NCBI GenBank assembly: GCA_900537125.1
Contig: UNRJ01000009.1
Span: 181,339 to 245,338, forward strand
From: Rhodobacteraceae bacterium Alg238-R152
GTDB lineage: Bacteria; Pseudomonadota; Alphaproteobacteria; Rhodobacterales; Rhodobacteraceae
Length of the DNA stretch: 64,000 nucleotides
Direction: 5' to 3'
The notes beneath the pieces were generated by a model. It was not told the DNA's origin, ran no database searches, and was given only the letters and a program-made list of their open reading frames with translations. Positions 49,717-58,583 of the stretch are shown here, piece by piece. Position numbers and translations under genes: made by a program. Position 1 is the stretch's first letter. Each line of letters starts with the position of its first letter.

Positions 49717-51158
49717 TACGCGTCCTCGTTCTTGGATTGCGGGGCGGGATGACCCAGTTTGCGGATGGCGTCAACCACCTTGGCCAGCGCCATCGAGAGG
49801 CTGCCCTTAATCATAACCACGTCGCCTGCATCCACCAAGCGGCGCACTTCTGGTACCAGCTCAGCTTGGGTCTCCGCCCACTGGCCCTGTTTTGCTTCCG
49901 GTAAAGCCCGGTAAAGATGCAGCATCAGCGGGCCGACACAATGCACAACGTCAATCTCCGTTATGGCCGGGTGGTCGGCCAAATCCCTATGCATGTCGAC
50001 CTCTTGCGGCCCCAGCTCTTTCATATCACCCACAAAGGCAATCCGGCGGCCTTTGCCAATCCGGCCCACACCGTCTGTTGGCTCCGCCGCCGCCAGCACT
50101 TCAAACGCCGCACCAAGGCTAGTCGGATTGGCGTTATACGCTTCGTCAATGAGTTCCAACGTGCGTTCGGTTTCTACTGGATCAAGGTAAATTGTTTCCC
50201 GTGCGCCCCGGCCGACAAACGGCGTCCACCGTCCCAAAGCCGTCACCGACAGCGCCAAATCTGCGCCCAAGGCCTCCGCAGACGCCAAGGCCCCAAGCGC
50301 ATTCATCGCAAAATGCCGCCCCGCGCTTTGCACTTTAAACAGCGCGTCATCGCCGCCATGGCTGGCGCGAGCCACAGTCACATTGCCTTTCAACGTGATA
50401 GATAACAGCCTCCAGTCTTTAGCTGTCTCGCCAAACTCTTGGATTTCCGCAGATAGCTGTGCAGCGTGCGCATGCACCACAGCCGCAGTGTCTATGTCCG
50501 CGTTCACAATGGCAACGCCACCGGCTTCCAAACCGTCAAACACCGCTGCTTTTTCCCGTGCAATGCTTTCGACATCGTCAAAGGCTTCCAAATGCACCGC
50601 CGCCACTGTGGTGATCAGCGCCACATGGGGACGCGCCATTTTTGCCAGAGGGGAAATCTCCCCCGGATGGTTCATGCCAATTTCTATCACTGCAAATTCA
50701 GTGTCCTGTGGCATGCGTGCCAATGTGAGCGGCACCCCCCAGTGATTGTTGTAACTCGCGACAGAGGCATGGGTTTTCCCCTGCCCCTCAAGAATGGCGC
50801 GCAGCATCTCTTTGGTCGAAGTTTTGCCAACCGAGCCAGTCACGGCCAGCACACGTGCATCGGTGCGCGCCCGTCCGGCACGACCCAACGCTTCAAGACC
50901 GTCAAGCACATCGTCGACAATCAGCAGCGGTGCCTCTTCAGATACACCCTCTGGTACATGAGAGACCAAAGCTGCCGCAGCGCCTTTTTCCAGCGCATGC
51001 GCCACAAACTCATGGCCATCCCGCACCGCCGAGAGCGCCACAAAAAGATCACCCGGTTCAATGGTGCGCGTGTCAATTGACACGCCCGTGCAAGACCAAG
51101 AGGCGGTGACTTTCCCGCCAGTGGCCTCGGCGGCGGCTTTAGAAGTCCACAGGCTCAT
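49716..51158 (-). CDS. murF: UDP-MurNAc-tripeptide--D-Ala-D-Ala ligase
   Basis: A 480-residue Mur ligase that adds D-Ala-D-Ala. ATP loop [13 protein letters not shown] and [12 protein letters not shown] are the family blocks. The ATG at 51158 overlaps the murE stop (ATGA), which decides it against a longer frame at 51206. Confidence 0.96.
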   Translation of the reverse strand: MSLWTSKAAAEATGGKVTASWSCTGVSIDTRTIEPGDLFVALSAVRDGHEFVAHALEKGAAAALVSHVPEGVSEEAPLLIVDDVLDGLEALGRAGRARTDARVLAVTGSVGKTSTKEMLRAILEGQGKTHASVASYNNHWGVPLTLARMPQDTEFAVIEIGMNHPGEISPLAKMARPHVALITTVAAVHLEAFDDVESIAREKAAVFDGLEAGGVAIVNADIDTAAVVHAHAAQLSAEIQEFGETAKDWRLLSITLKGNVTVARASHGGDDALFKVQSAGRHFAMNALGALASAEALGADLALSVTALGRWTPFVGRGARETIYLDPVETERTLELIDEAYNANPTSLGAAFEVLAAAEPTDGVGRIGKGRRIAFVGDMKELGPQEVDMHRDLADHPAITEIDVVHCVGPLMLHLYRALPEAKQGQWAETQAELVPEVRRLVDAGDVVMIKGSLSMALAKVVDAIRKLGHPAPQSKNEDA

Positions 51159-52636
51159 GCAATCCCTCCGTCCAACGCAGCGACGGCCACGCTGGCTTGT
51201 TCGCAATCATCAAACGGCAACACGTCCTCGCCCACAATTTGGCCGGTCTCATGGCCTTTGCCTGCGATTAGCAACGTGTCACCGGGCTGCAGGGAATCCA
51301 CTGCCAAAAGGATCGCTTTGGCACGGTCATCCACTTCGGTGGCGTCTGGCGCGCCGCCCATCACCGCTGCGCGGATCGACGCAGGATTTTCGGTGCGCGG
51401 GTTGTCATCGGTGACAAACACAACGTCGGCGTTCTCTGCCGCCGCCTGGCCCATCAACGGACGTTTGGCCGCGTCACGATCACCGCCTGCGCCAACAATC
51501 ACAATCAACCGTCCCATCACATGTGGCCGCATGGCTTGGAGCGCGGTTGCCACCGCATCTGGCGTATGGGCATAGTCCACAAACACAGCTGCGCCATTCT
51601 CACGTGTCGCGGCCAATTGCATCCGCCCCCGTACACCTTTGAGCTCGTGCAGCACCTCAAACACCCGCTCCGGCTCTGCACCACAGGCGATGGCCAATCC
51701 AGCGGCCAGCAGCACGTTCTCCGCCTGAAATCCGCCCAGCAAGTTCAACCGCGTTTGGTAAGCTTTGCCGCGGAAGGTAAAGCGCATGTCCTGACCAGTG
51801 GCGTCAAACCGCTGCGCCATAAGCGCGATATCCGCCTCAGCTTTGCCTACGGTGATCACACCCTGGCCACGTGCACCTGCAAGGATTGCCATGTCCAGCC
51901 CACGTGGGTCATCCACATTGATCACCGCCGTACCCTCTTCCGGCAAGACGCGCCCAAACAGGCCCGCTTTGGCGTTGAAATACTCTTCGAAGGTTGCATG
52001 GTAGTCGAGATGGTCTTGCGTAAAGTTGGTAAAGCCAGCAGCCCTAAGCTGCACCCCATCCAACCGGCATTGCGCCAATCCATGGGAAGACGCTTCCATG
52101 GCAGCAAAACCAATCCCCGCCTCCGCCGCAGCCGCCAAAGTGCGGTGCAGGGTGACCGGCTCTGGTGTGGTGTGGCTCAATGGTGCGCTAAAGTCACCCT
52201 CCACACCAGTGGTACCAAGGTTCACCGCCTCAAGCCCAAGTTCTTGCCAGATCATGCGCAGAAACGTCGCTACCGAGGTCTTGCCGTTGGTGCCCGTGAC
52301 CGCGGCCATGATCCCTGGCTGTTTGCCAAAGTAGAGCGCAGCTGTGTAGGCCAAAGCCTGACGCGGATCTTCGGCAATCACCAGTGCCGCATCACTCGCC
52401 GCCAATTCCTGCTCGGCAATCTTGGCGCCCGCCGCATCGGTCAGGATCGCCGCAGCACCCATACGCAGGGCAAACTGGATAAATGTGCCACCGTGTACGC
52501 GGGTGCCCGGCAGGGCTGCAAAGAGAAAACCGTCTTTCACCTCCCGGCTGTCTACGGCCAATCCGGTGATCACCGGATTTAGCCCACCCATGGCTGTCAG
52601 ACCCAATTCCGAAAGCTGTTTTGTGTCTGCTGCCAT
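51155..52636 (-). CDS. murE: UDP-MurNAc-L-Ala-D-Glu--meso-DAP ligase
   Basis: A 493-residue Mur ligase. GTNGKTSVATFLRM is the ATP loop. DNPRTENP carries the DNPR motif that selects meso-diaminopimelate over lysine, as expected for a Gram-negative wall. It lies between ftsI and murF. Confidence 0.97.
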   Translation of the reverse strand: MAADTKQLSELGLTAMGGLNPVITGLAVDSREVKDGFLFAALPGTRVHGGTFIQFALRMGAAAILTDAAGAKIAEQELAASDAALVIAEDPRQALAYTAALYFGKQPGIMAAVTGTNGKTSVATFLRMIWQELGLEAVNLGTTGVEGDFSAPLSHTTPEPVTLHRTLAAAAEAGIGFAAMEASSHGLAQCRLDGVQLRAAGFTNFTQDHLDYHATFEEYFNAKAGLFGRVLPEEGTAVINVDDPRGLDMAILAGARGQGVITVGKAEADIALMAQRFDATGQDMRFTFRGKAYQTRLNLLGGFQAENVLLAAGLAIACGAEPERVFEVLHELKGVRGRMQLAATRENGAAVFVDYAHTPDAVATALQAMRPHVMGRLIVIVGAGGDRDAAKRPLMGQAAAENADVVFVTDDNPRTENPASIRAAVMGGAPDATEVDDRAKAILLAVDSLQPGDTLLIAGKGHETGQIVGEDVLPFDDCEQASVAVAALDGGIA

Positions 52637-52657
52637 CTGCGCGCGCCCTTGTTTGGC

Positions 52658-54442
52658 TTAGTTTGATGTCAGGGTTATACCAGCCAAAGGCGCAGGCTCA
52701 ACCTCGGGACGCAGCCCCAAAAGCGGCGCAACACGGGTGATCATTTCTGCAGCGACAGGCACCGCTGTCCAACCCGCCGTGCGACGCGGCTCGTCCCCCG
52801 ATGTTTCCACCGGTTCATCCAGGCTCAGAATCAAAACATATTTGGGATCATGTGCTGGGAACATCGCAGCAAAGGTGGCAATCACCTTATCCTCATAATA
52901 CCCACGCCCGTTTTCCAAAGGCTTGTCTGCTGTGCCGGTTTTGCCGCCAACCGCATAACCCGGCACCTCGCCAAAGGAGGCCGTGCCCTCGCTCACCACC
53001 TTGCGCAACATAAGCCGCGATGCTTCGGCGCTGGCAACGGTCATCACGCGCGGCCCTTGCACCACATTGTCTTGCTTCAGGATTGTGGGCACAACTTTGG
53101 TGCCACCGTTGGCAATGGCCGCATAGCCAGCCGCCAAGTGAAGCGGGCTGGCCGACATGCCGTGGCCATAAGAAATTGTCATTGTTGACAGCTCGGACCA
53201 GTTTTTGGGCAACAGCGGCTGTGCGCCGCTGGCCTCCACAAGCTCCACCGGGGTTGGTTCAAAGAAGCCAAGCTGCTTCAAGAAATCTTGCTGACGTGCC
53301 GCGCCAATCACCTGCGCCATGCGCGCAGTGCCAATGTTGGACGATTTTACAATCACTTTGGTCAGCGTCAGCTGCGCACCGTAGTTGCGGAAGTCGCGGA
53401 TCTTGAACTTGCCCCAACGCAACGGGCCAGCGGTGTTTATCTTGGTCTCCGGATTGGCCAGCCCCAACTCCATGGACTGTGCCGCCGTGAAAATCTTGAA
53501 TGTGGACCCCAGCTCATAAAGCCCCTGCACCGCGCGGTTAAACAGCGGGCTGTCCGCTGCCTGGCCCTTAGCAGGAGGACGCGGGCGGTTGTTGGGGTCA
53601 AAGTCCGGCAGGCTCACCATGGATACAATCTCACCGGTGTGCGCATCCATCAAAACAGAGCTCGCCCCTTTGGCGTTCATAAGCTTCATGCCACCCCAAA
53701 GCACGCGCTCCGCTGCAGTTTGCACCGTCAGGTCAATCGACAAGGTCAGCGCCTTATCGCCATTGGCCGGATCACGCAGCGCATCATCGAAGAATTTTTC
53801 GGCCCCTGCGACACCAACAAGCTCGGCGTCATGCACATCTTCTTCGCCAAAAGACGCCCCACCCAAAATGTGTGCCGCCAGCCGTCCGTTGGGATAAAGC
53901 CGCATTTCGCGACGACCAAACAACAAACCCGGCTCGCCAATGTCATGCACCGCTTGTTTTTGCTCGGGCGAGATTTTTTTCTTTACCCAGTAAAATTTGC
54001 GCCCGTCCCTGAACCGACGTTCCAGATTTTCGGCATCCAAATCCGGGAAAATCTCTGCCAACTTCGACGCCGCGGCAGCTGGATCAATCATCTCATGTGG
54101 ATGCGCGTAGATAGAATGTGTTTCCAGGTTGGTCGCCAGAATACGTCCCTTACGGTCCACAATATCCGCGCGCTCTGCCTGAATACGGCTGCCCGCATAG
54201 CTGGTGCGCGGCTCCATCGCCTCGGACATGCTGACCACGCCCATACGTGCGCCGACCGTGACAAAGGCCCCAGCAAACAACACGCCCATAATGAGCAAAC
54301 GCCCCTCAGCGCGCGCACGTCCCTTGTTGCGCATCTCTTCATGGCGTTCGCGCAGGTTGGCGCGCTCAATCTGATCTGGGTTCTCCCCAGCGTCGCGCGC
54401 ATGTAAAATTGAGGCCAGAGGCCGCAGCGGTTTGCGGATCAT
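52658..54442 (-). CDS. ftsI: peptidoglycan D,D-transpeptidase FtsI (PBP3)
   Basis: A 594-residue class B penicillin-binding protein. One TM (about 48-70), a pedestal domain, then the transpeptidase domain with S313-T-F-K, S367-S-N369 and K501-T-G. It crosslinks septal peptidoglycan with FtsW. The ATG overlaps the ftsL stop (ATGA). Confidence 0.97.
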   Translation of the reverse strand: MIRKPLRPLASILHARDAGENPDQIERANLRERHEEMRNKGRARAEGRLLIMGVLFAGAFVTVGARMGVVSMSEAMEPRTSYAGSRIQAERADIVDRKGRILATNLETHSIYAHPHEMIDPAAAASKLAEIFPDLDAENLERRFRDGRKFYWVKKKISPEQKQAVHDIGEPGLLFGRREMRLYPNGRLAAHILGGASFGEEDVHDAELVGVAGAEKFFDDALRDPANGDKALTLSIDLTVQTAAERVLWGGMKLMNAKGASSVLMDAHTGEIVSMVSLPDFDPNNRPRPPAKGQAADSPLFNRAVQGLYELGSTFKIFTAAQSMELGLANPETKINTAGPLRWGKFKIRDFRNYGAQLTLTKVIVKSSNIGTARMAQVIGAARQQDFLKQLGFFEPTPVELVEASGAQPLLPKNWSELSTMTISYGHGMSASPLHLAAGYAAIANGGTKVVPTILKQDNVVQGPRVMTVASAEASRLMLRKVVSEGTASFGEVPGYAVGGKTGTADKPLENGRGYYEDKVIATFAAMFPAHDPKYVLILSLDEPVETSGDEPRRTAGWTAVPVAAEMITRVAPLLGLRPEVEPAPLAGITLTSN

Positions 54443-54789
54443 GGCTTGGCATCCTGCGAAGAAACTTCCACCGCGTTCTCAAACGTGATCGGCGCTTCCG
54501 TGGACGGGTACGTCACCTGTTGCACCTGACCAAATTGTTCCGGGCGCAGTGGCAACAGTTGCAAATCATTGTAGTTGATCTCGGTCAGATCGCGCAGCCG
54601 GTCCGGACGGTTGAGATAGGCCCATTCCGCTTTGAGCACCGCCAAGCGTGCCCGAGACTCGCCAATTTCGCGCTGCAACCGTTCGGTTTCGCCAATCATC
54701 GCCTGTGTGCGGTAGTTTTCCTGATAGGCCCAGACAGACAGTGCAATCACCATACCGGCGGCAAGCACAAACAACACCATTCGCATCAC
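54439..54789 (-). CDS. ftsL: cell division protein FtsL
   Basis: A 116-residue bitopic protein with one N-terminal TM (about 3-21) and a periplasmic coiled coil (about 30-60), the usual FtsL plan. It joins FtsB and FtsQ at the divisome. It overlaps rsmH upstream and ftsI downstream by ATGA. Confidence 0.9.
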   Translation of the reverse strand: MMRMVLFVLAAGMVIALSVWAYQENYRTQAMIGETERLQREIGESRARLAVLKAEWAYLNRPDRLRDLTEINYNDLQLLPLRPEQFGQVQQVTYPSTEAPITFENAVEVSSQDAKP

Positions 54790-55778
54790 TTGCGTCCTCC
54801 AAGCGAGGGCATCCCTATCGCTTTGCCCGCAATTTCACCCGCTGGCGCATCCGTGCGCCGCGCCACCCGTAGCTTCGCGGACCGCGCGCGCGGGTTGTCG
54901 TCTAATTCCTCTGGATCAGGCCCAACAGCTTTGCGCGTCATCAAGTCAAATGCCGGCGTTTCCTGCTCAGTTTCCGGTGCATAGCGGTTCACATTGCCGG
55001 TTTTGCCCGCGCGGCTCTGCATAAAACGTTTCACCATACGGTCTTCTACCGAGTGGAACGTCACCACAGCCAGCAGCCCACCGGGCTTGAGCGCGCGCTC
55101 AGCCGCCATCAATCCGCGAAACAGCTCACCATATTCATCATTCACCGCAATGCGCAGCCCTTGAAAGCTGCGTGTCGCCGGGTGGCTCTGCCCTGGCTTG
55201 GACCGAGGCAAACAGCTTTCGACAATGCCCGCCAAGCGCAAAGTTGTGGTGATCGGCTCCACCGCCCGCTCGCGTACAATTGCCTTAGCAATACGTCGGC
55301 TTGCACGTTCCTCACCATATTGAAACAGAATATTGGCAATATCAGCCTCTTCCGCCTCATTCACCAGATCTGCAGCCGATGGGCCATCCTGGCTCATGCG
55401 CATATCCAGCGGGCCGTCTTTCATAAACGAAAACCCCCGCTCAGCCAGATCCAGCTGCATGGAGCTCACGCCAAGGTCAAGCACCACCCCGTCCAAATCC
55501 TGCGCATACTCATCCATTTTGGAGAACACACCGCTAACCAGCTCAATCTGATCGCCATAGTCCCCAACCCAGGGCGCGGCCATCTCAAACGCCAGCGGAT
55601 CACGATCTACACCGTAAACCTTGCTGGCCCCAGCCTCGATCAATCCACGGGTATAGCCGCCTGCCCCAAAGGTGCCATCCAGCCAGCGGCCCGACACCGG
55701 CGCCACTTCACGCAGCAAAGGCGCAAGCAGGACAGGAATGTGGGGACGTTTGGCGGCGGGTTCATCGGACGTCGCCAT
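54786..55778 (-). CDS. rsmH: 16S rRNA (cytosine(1402)-N(4))-methyltransferase
   Basis: A 330-residue SAM-dependent enzyme (formerly MraW). HIPVLL at the start, [18 protein letters not shown] for SAM binding, and [15 protein letters not shown] near the C-terminus are diagnostic. It lies directly after mraZ with a 2-nt gap. Confidence 0.97.
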   Translation of the reverse strand: MATSDEPAAKRPHIPVLLAPLLREVAPVSGRWLDGTFGAGGYTRGLIEAGASKVYGVDRDPLAFEMAAPWVGDYGDQIELVSGVFSKMDEYAQDLDGVVLDLGVSSMQLDLAERGFSFMKDGPLDMRMSQDGPSAADLVNEAEEADIANILFQYGEERASRRIAKAIVRERAVEPITTTLRLAGIVESCLPRSKPGQSHPATRSFQGLRIAVNDEYGELFRGLMAAERALKPGGLLAVVTFHSVEDRMVKRFMQSRAGKTGNVNRYAPETEQETPAFDLMTRKAVGPDPEELDDNPRARSAKLRVARRTDAPAGEIAGKAIGMPSLGGRK

Positions 55779-55780
55779 GC

Positions 55781-56281
55781 TTAGAAATCCTCGTCGCCAT
55801 CTAGATAAATGGAGGGGTCAGCGTCCGGGTCAAAATCGTCATCTGCCTCAAGCGCTTCTTCTTGGGTCGCGTCATAGGTCTCTGGGTTCCAGATCTCAAA
55901 CGTGTCACCCTTGCCACCGAAGAAGGCCATATTTTCAAGCCCAACCTTGTCGCGCTGCTCTTTGGGCAACACCAAACGGCCGGTTTCATCCACCGACACT
56001 TCCAACGATTGGGTGAGATATAATTTCGAAAGCGCTAGGCGCTTCTTGCTGCCACGGGGCATTTTCATGATGCGACGAACCACATCGTTCATCGCCTCAA
56101 CCGTGAAGCACTCCAGGAAGTCGCGGGTCTTACCACCGTAGACAATCACAAGGTTCGGGTTTTCGCCACTTTTCCAGTCAGGGTCGCCTGCTTCAAGCAC
56201 ACGGCGGAACTTGGCCGGAATCGACATCCGCCCCTTGCTATCCACCTTGTTACGGCTTTCGCCGCGAAACATAAGCGCCAC
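55781..56281 (-). CDS. mraZ: division/cell wall cluster transcriptional repressor MraZ
   Basis: A 166-residue protein with two AbrB-like DxxxR repeats ([15 protein letters not shown] and [15 protein letters not shown]). It binds TGGGN repeats before the dcw promoter. The start may be GTG at 56281 (MALMFRGE, GAGGGG upstream) or ATG at 56272. An acidic C-terminal tail ([11 protein letters not shown]) extends past the usual ~145 residues. It heads the operon. Confidence 0.95.
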   Translation of the reverse strand: MALMFRGESRNKVDSKGRMSIPAKFRRVLEAGDPDWKSGENPNLVIVYGGKTRDFLECFTVEAMNDVVRRIMKMPRGSKKRLALSKLYLTQSLEVSVDETGRLVLPKEQRDKVGLENMAFFGGKGDTFEIWNPETYDATQEEALEADDDFDPDADPSIYLDGDEDF

Positions 56282-56333
56282 TGCCTATGGCCCCTCTCAA
56301 CCTGCGCGCCGCCCAAAGCGCACCTTATGAAGT

Positions 56334-56373
56334 AAAACGGCGGATTGATCTGCTGCCACTGATCAATCCGCCG
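56334..56373 (-). terminator. hairpin and T-run in the mraZ leader
   Basis: Perfect 13-bp stem (56338-56350 with 56361-56373; arms CGGCGGATTGATC/GATCAATCCGCCG) with a 10-nt loop, followed on the minus strand by TTTT. It lies 53-92 nt upstream of mraZ, in the position of the UpsM terminator in Rhodobacter sphaeroides. Confidence 0.75.
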
Positions 56374-56535
56374 TCCTCGTCCCGCTGAGCGGGTAGTCCA
56401 GTTGCGCGTGCCACCTGGGGGGATGTTCTGCTCGCCCACGCACCGGATCTCTTATTTTCGATGAAAGCGGGTGCCTGTATGAAACCTGACTTGGGATCGG
56501 AGGTCTTAGTGCCTCTCTTTATGTCCCGTCCTCAT
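56334..56535 (-). ncRNA. candidate UpsM-like sRNA from the dcw 5' leader
   Basis: In R. sphaeroides a ~200-nt sRNA, UpsM, is released from the dcw leader by termination at a hairpin before mraZ. Here the same layout is seen: a strong terminator at 56334-56373, and a TAATTA (-10-like, 56540-56545 on the minus strand) that would start an RNA of about 200 nt. The 5' end is a guess and no good -35 is seen. Confidence 0.45.
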
Positions 56536-56726
56536 CGTGTAATTAGGGATGCCATGGGAATTCATGGAAATCAATAGGAAATTGTGGACAAAATACGCCA
56601 CGACAGGCGTGACCATGACAAAAATCCACCGCAAACAGGCGACCCTCGTAGAGAAATACCCCACATATGGGTGGAGACACCGATACCACTCACAACATAA
56701 GACAAACATTGCCTCGCCAAACTTTT

Positions 56727-56900
56727 TCCCAAGTTATCCCACTTTTTCTCCACAGAACGTCAAGAGCTCCCGACAACCATCCCGAAATTGAGGCAAATTC
56801 CCGCCACTCCCAAACCGATTCGGCGCAGATCCGCCTCCTATTCCAAGCTGATCCCATGATTTCCCAAACAGAATTCCCATATCGTTCCCACAAATTCCCA
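56727..56900 (-). promoter_or_regulatory. array of MraZ-type boxes (TGGG[A], ~10-bp period)
   Basis: Read on the minus strand, TGGGA or CGGGA occurs at plus positions 56727, 56737, 56768, 56780, 56799, 56808, 56852, 56862, 56875, 56886 and 56896, with a related TGGAG at 56748. Two subgroups (56727-56752 and 56852-56900) show 10-13 bp spacing, as in known TGGGN-N5 MraZ operators. The AAAGTGGGA core in the first group fits well. Confidence 0.65.
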
Positions 56901-56909
56901 AAACCACCC

Positions 56910-57089
56910 CTGTTGTAGCGTGACAGGGATTTTTGCAGTGTTTGACAGAGATATTTGCAGCAAAACAAAAACTGAGACGACCAAGCAAAAGCCCCAGTGT
57001 TTAAACCGGGGCGTTCTGAGGTCTCTTAAACGGTCTTCAAAGGGGCAGAGCCGCAATTTGACAATCAAGATTGCAGTGTCTGTAAGTTC
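56910..57089 (-). repeat. imperfect direct repeat A, 3' of the PIN-like gene
   Basis: About 170-180 nt that align with 58350-58517. Shared blocks in minus-strand order are CTTACA, CACTG, CTTGAT, CCCTTTGAAGACCGTTTAA, GCCCCG...GGGGCTTTTGCTT, and CGCTACA. A GCCCC/GGGGC hairpin followed by TTTT (56987-57012) would terminate the PIN-like gene. Confidence 0.7.
56921..56964 (+). repeat. 22-bp tandem repeat next to repeat A
   Basis: TGACAGGGATTTTTGCAGTG (56921) recurs as TGACAGAGATATTTGCAGCA (56943), a 22-bp period with 16 of 20 bases alike. A more diverged pair is seen in repeat B. Confidence 0.55.
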
Positions 57090-57093
57090 CCCG

Positions 57094-58278
57094 TTAGTGT
57101 CTGGTCCCGTCAGCCCTGTCCATTGTATCTTGCAGTATGCTGCGCGCAGCTTCCTCAAGCGCGCCAATCTCCCAGCCTTCGATATCTTCTTTGCTTACCA
57201 ACTTGGCTACGAAATGTGCGTCTTGAACCTCTGTCGCCCTCGGCGACCTTGTCAGGCTCTGTAGCAATCTCGGATTTCCGTATACATTGCTCACGAGAAG
57301 GCTCAAATCAGTGCGCTCTGCCTCTACACCTGCCCTAACTCGGCTCAAGTTGCGCAGGCTCAAAGCAGGAGCTCGAGCGCCATGAGGCTCGCCCTCCTCC
57401 CTGAGCCTGACGCGTTTTTCAGACACCTCCTTGATCGTTGCTTCGCTCACAGCGACCTTCTCCATTTCTTGATAAACAGGAAGGAACTGTTTTAGGCGAT
57501 ACATCAGCATTCGCCGACCTGTATCAGAGTGAAACTCTTCGACCATTTCTGTACGAGGCCCTAAAGTGTCCCCATTCTCTTTGTGCCACCAATCGTCTTT
57601 CTGGTCATTTGTGACCATCACCAGAGACTTTTCATGTTGCTTGCAAAGCTTGATCGCCTGAACCCAAATCAAATAGTCTCCCAGCGCGTCAGCTTCGTCC
57701 TGATCACTCAGTGCATCTTTAAGCTTTTTCGCATCCTCGTACCCTGGTGGCACTTGCTGCTCAAACCTAACTTTTCCAATTTCGATATGTTCTTTTAGCG
57801 CCGCCTCATCAAGGTCTTCCCCAACTCGTTCACCAAAAATCGCAGCAATTCTCGGCAAAATCGGGTCGTGCAAAATCAAGGCCCTCAAACGCTTTGCCGC
57901 CTCCTCGGTTTCAACCTGCACCTTCTGATACACCGCTTCCAGCTCGTGGAACGTAGCAGGTAACAAATGAGGGTGCCGTGTTGAATTAAGTGGTTTGATA
58001 ACAGTCTTCTCGAAGTTCGCCTTCAGCCTTTCGTACGACTTAAGTTCTTCCGAAATCGCAGATGCCCTGCCACGAAACACTTCCTTGGCTGACTGACTTG
58101 TAAGCCAAGCCCGATCACCCAAATGTTCTAAGACGCTAAACAGCTCTTCTCTTGTTGCTTCAGAGGTTCGGTACAACTCCAAAATGATATTCGTATCAAA
58201 AATGAAGATGGCATCTTCCCAAACCTCCTTTTTTTCCGCGTCAGTCAACGGAAAATGTGCAAAAAATCTCTCTTTCAT
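57094..58278 (-). CDS. PIN-like domain nuclease (DUF4935/PIN_8 type), probable defence gene
   Basis: A 394-residue protein. The N-terminal PIN-like fold has FIFDTNIILELY (D28), a second acidic residue at E67 (SAKEVF), and VTNDQKDDWW followed by GPRTEMVEEF, a pattern I associate with PIN_8/DUF4935. A variable C-terminal part (about 280-394) has no known domain. Such proteins are seen in phage-defence neighbourhoods and would cleave RNA. The gene is flanked by repeats A and B and is visibly richer in A+T than the mur genes, which suggests transfer. Confidence 0.75.
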   Translation of the reverse strand: MKERFFAHFPLTDAEKKEVWEDAIFIFDTNIILELYRTSEATREELFSVLEHLGDRAWLTSQSAKEVFRGRASAISEELKSYERLKANFEKTVIKPLNSTRHPHLLPATFHELEAVYQKVQVETEEAAKRLRALILHDPILPRIAAIFGERVGEDLDEAALKEHIEIGKVRFEQQVPPGYEDAKKLKDALSDQDEADALGDYLIWVQAIKLCKQHEKSLVMVTNDQKDDWWHKENGDTLGPRTEMVEEFHSDTGRRMLMYRLKQFLPVYQEMEKVAVSEATIKEVSEKRVRLREEGEPHGARAPALSLRNLSRVRAGVEAERTDLSLLVSNVYGNPRLLQSLTRSPRATEVQDAHFVAKLVSKEDIEGWEIGALEEAARSILQDTMDRADGTRH

Positions 58279-58583
58279 AAATCACCTCGCTGCAATGAGG
58301 TGACCTTAGCCCACCACCCGTGAATGACAATAAGTCAAGAGATCGCAGCGTTGGACGGCTGTAGCGGACCAAGCATTCTTTCAGTGTGGGACAGACATTT
58401 TTTTCGACAAAGCAAAAGCCCCGGTGTTTATATCGGGGCTTTGCAGGATTGTTTAAACGGTCTTCAAAGGGTCTGTGCAACACGTTTGTTGATCAAGTTT
58501 ACAGTGCTTGTAAGGTTCCACGAAATCCGCCCGCAAAAACATCCAGCGAACAGCTCTGTCACTCTAATAACCGATAGCTCTGA
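58279..58583 (-). other. gap between the PIN-like and Abi-alpha genes
   Basis: 305 nt that hold repeat B with its terminator, and the start region of the PIN-like gene. No further gene is seen. Confidence 0.6.
58350..58517 (-). repeat. imperfect direct repeat B, 3' of the Abi-alpha gene
   Basis: Homologous to repeat A (56910-57089). The hairpin AAAGCCCCG/CGGGGCTTT (58415-58442) is a perfect 9-bp stem with A/T tails that would terminate in both directions. It lies just downstream of the Abi-alpha gene and upstream of the PIN-like gene. Confidence 0.7.

Larger units (their letters stand above)
56282..57093 (-). other. dcw leader and intergenic region
   Basis: 812 nt without a convincing gene. 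From mraZ outward it holds a hairpin/T-run (56334-56373), a probable sRNA leader, an array of MraZ boxes (56727-56900), a 22-bp tandem repeat (56921-56964) and repeat A with the terminator of the PIN-like gene. Base composition is lower in G+C than in the mur genes. Confidence 0.7.

Noticed and set aside
56727..56900. CRISPR array
   Set aside because: The repeated unit is only 5-6 bp with 9-19 (once 31 and 44) bp steps, with no 20+ bp repeat and no cas genes; MraZ boxes explain it better.
56910..58517. Integron attC sites behind the two defence genes
   Set aside because: The repeats are in the right place but lack the RYYYAAC and GTTRRRY core boxes and the paired L sites, and their conserved core is a normal GC hairpin with T-run.
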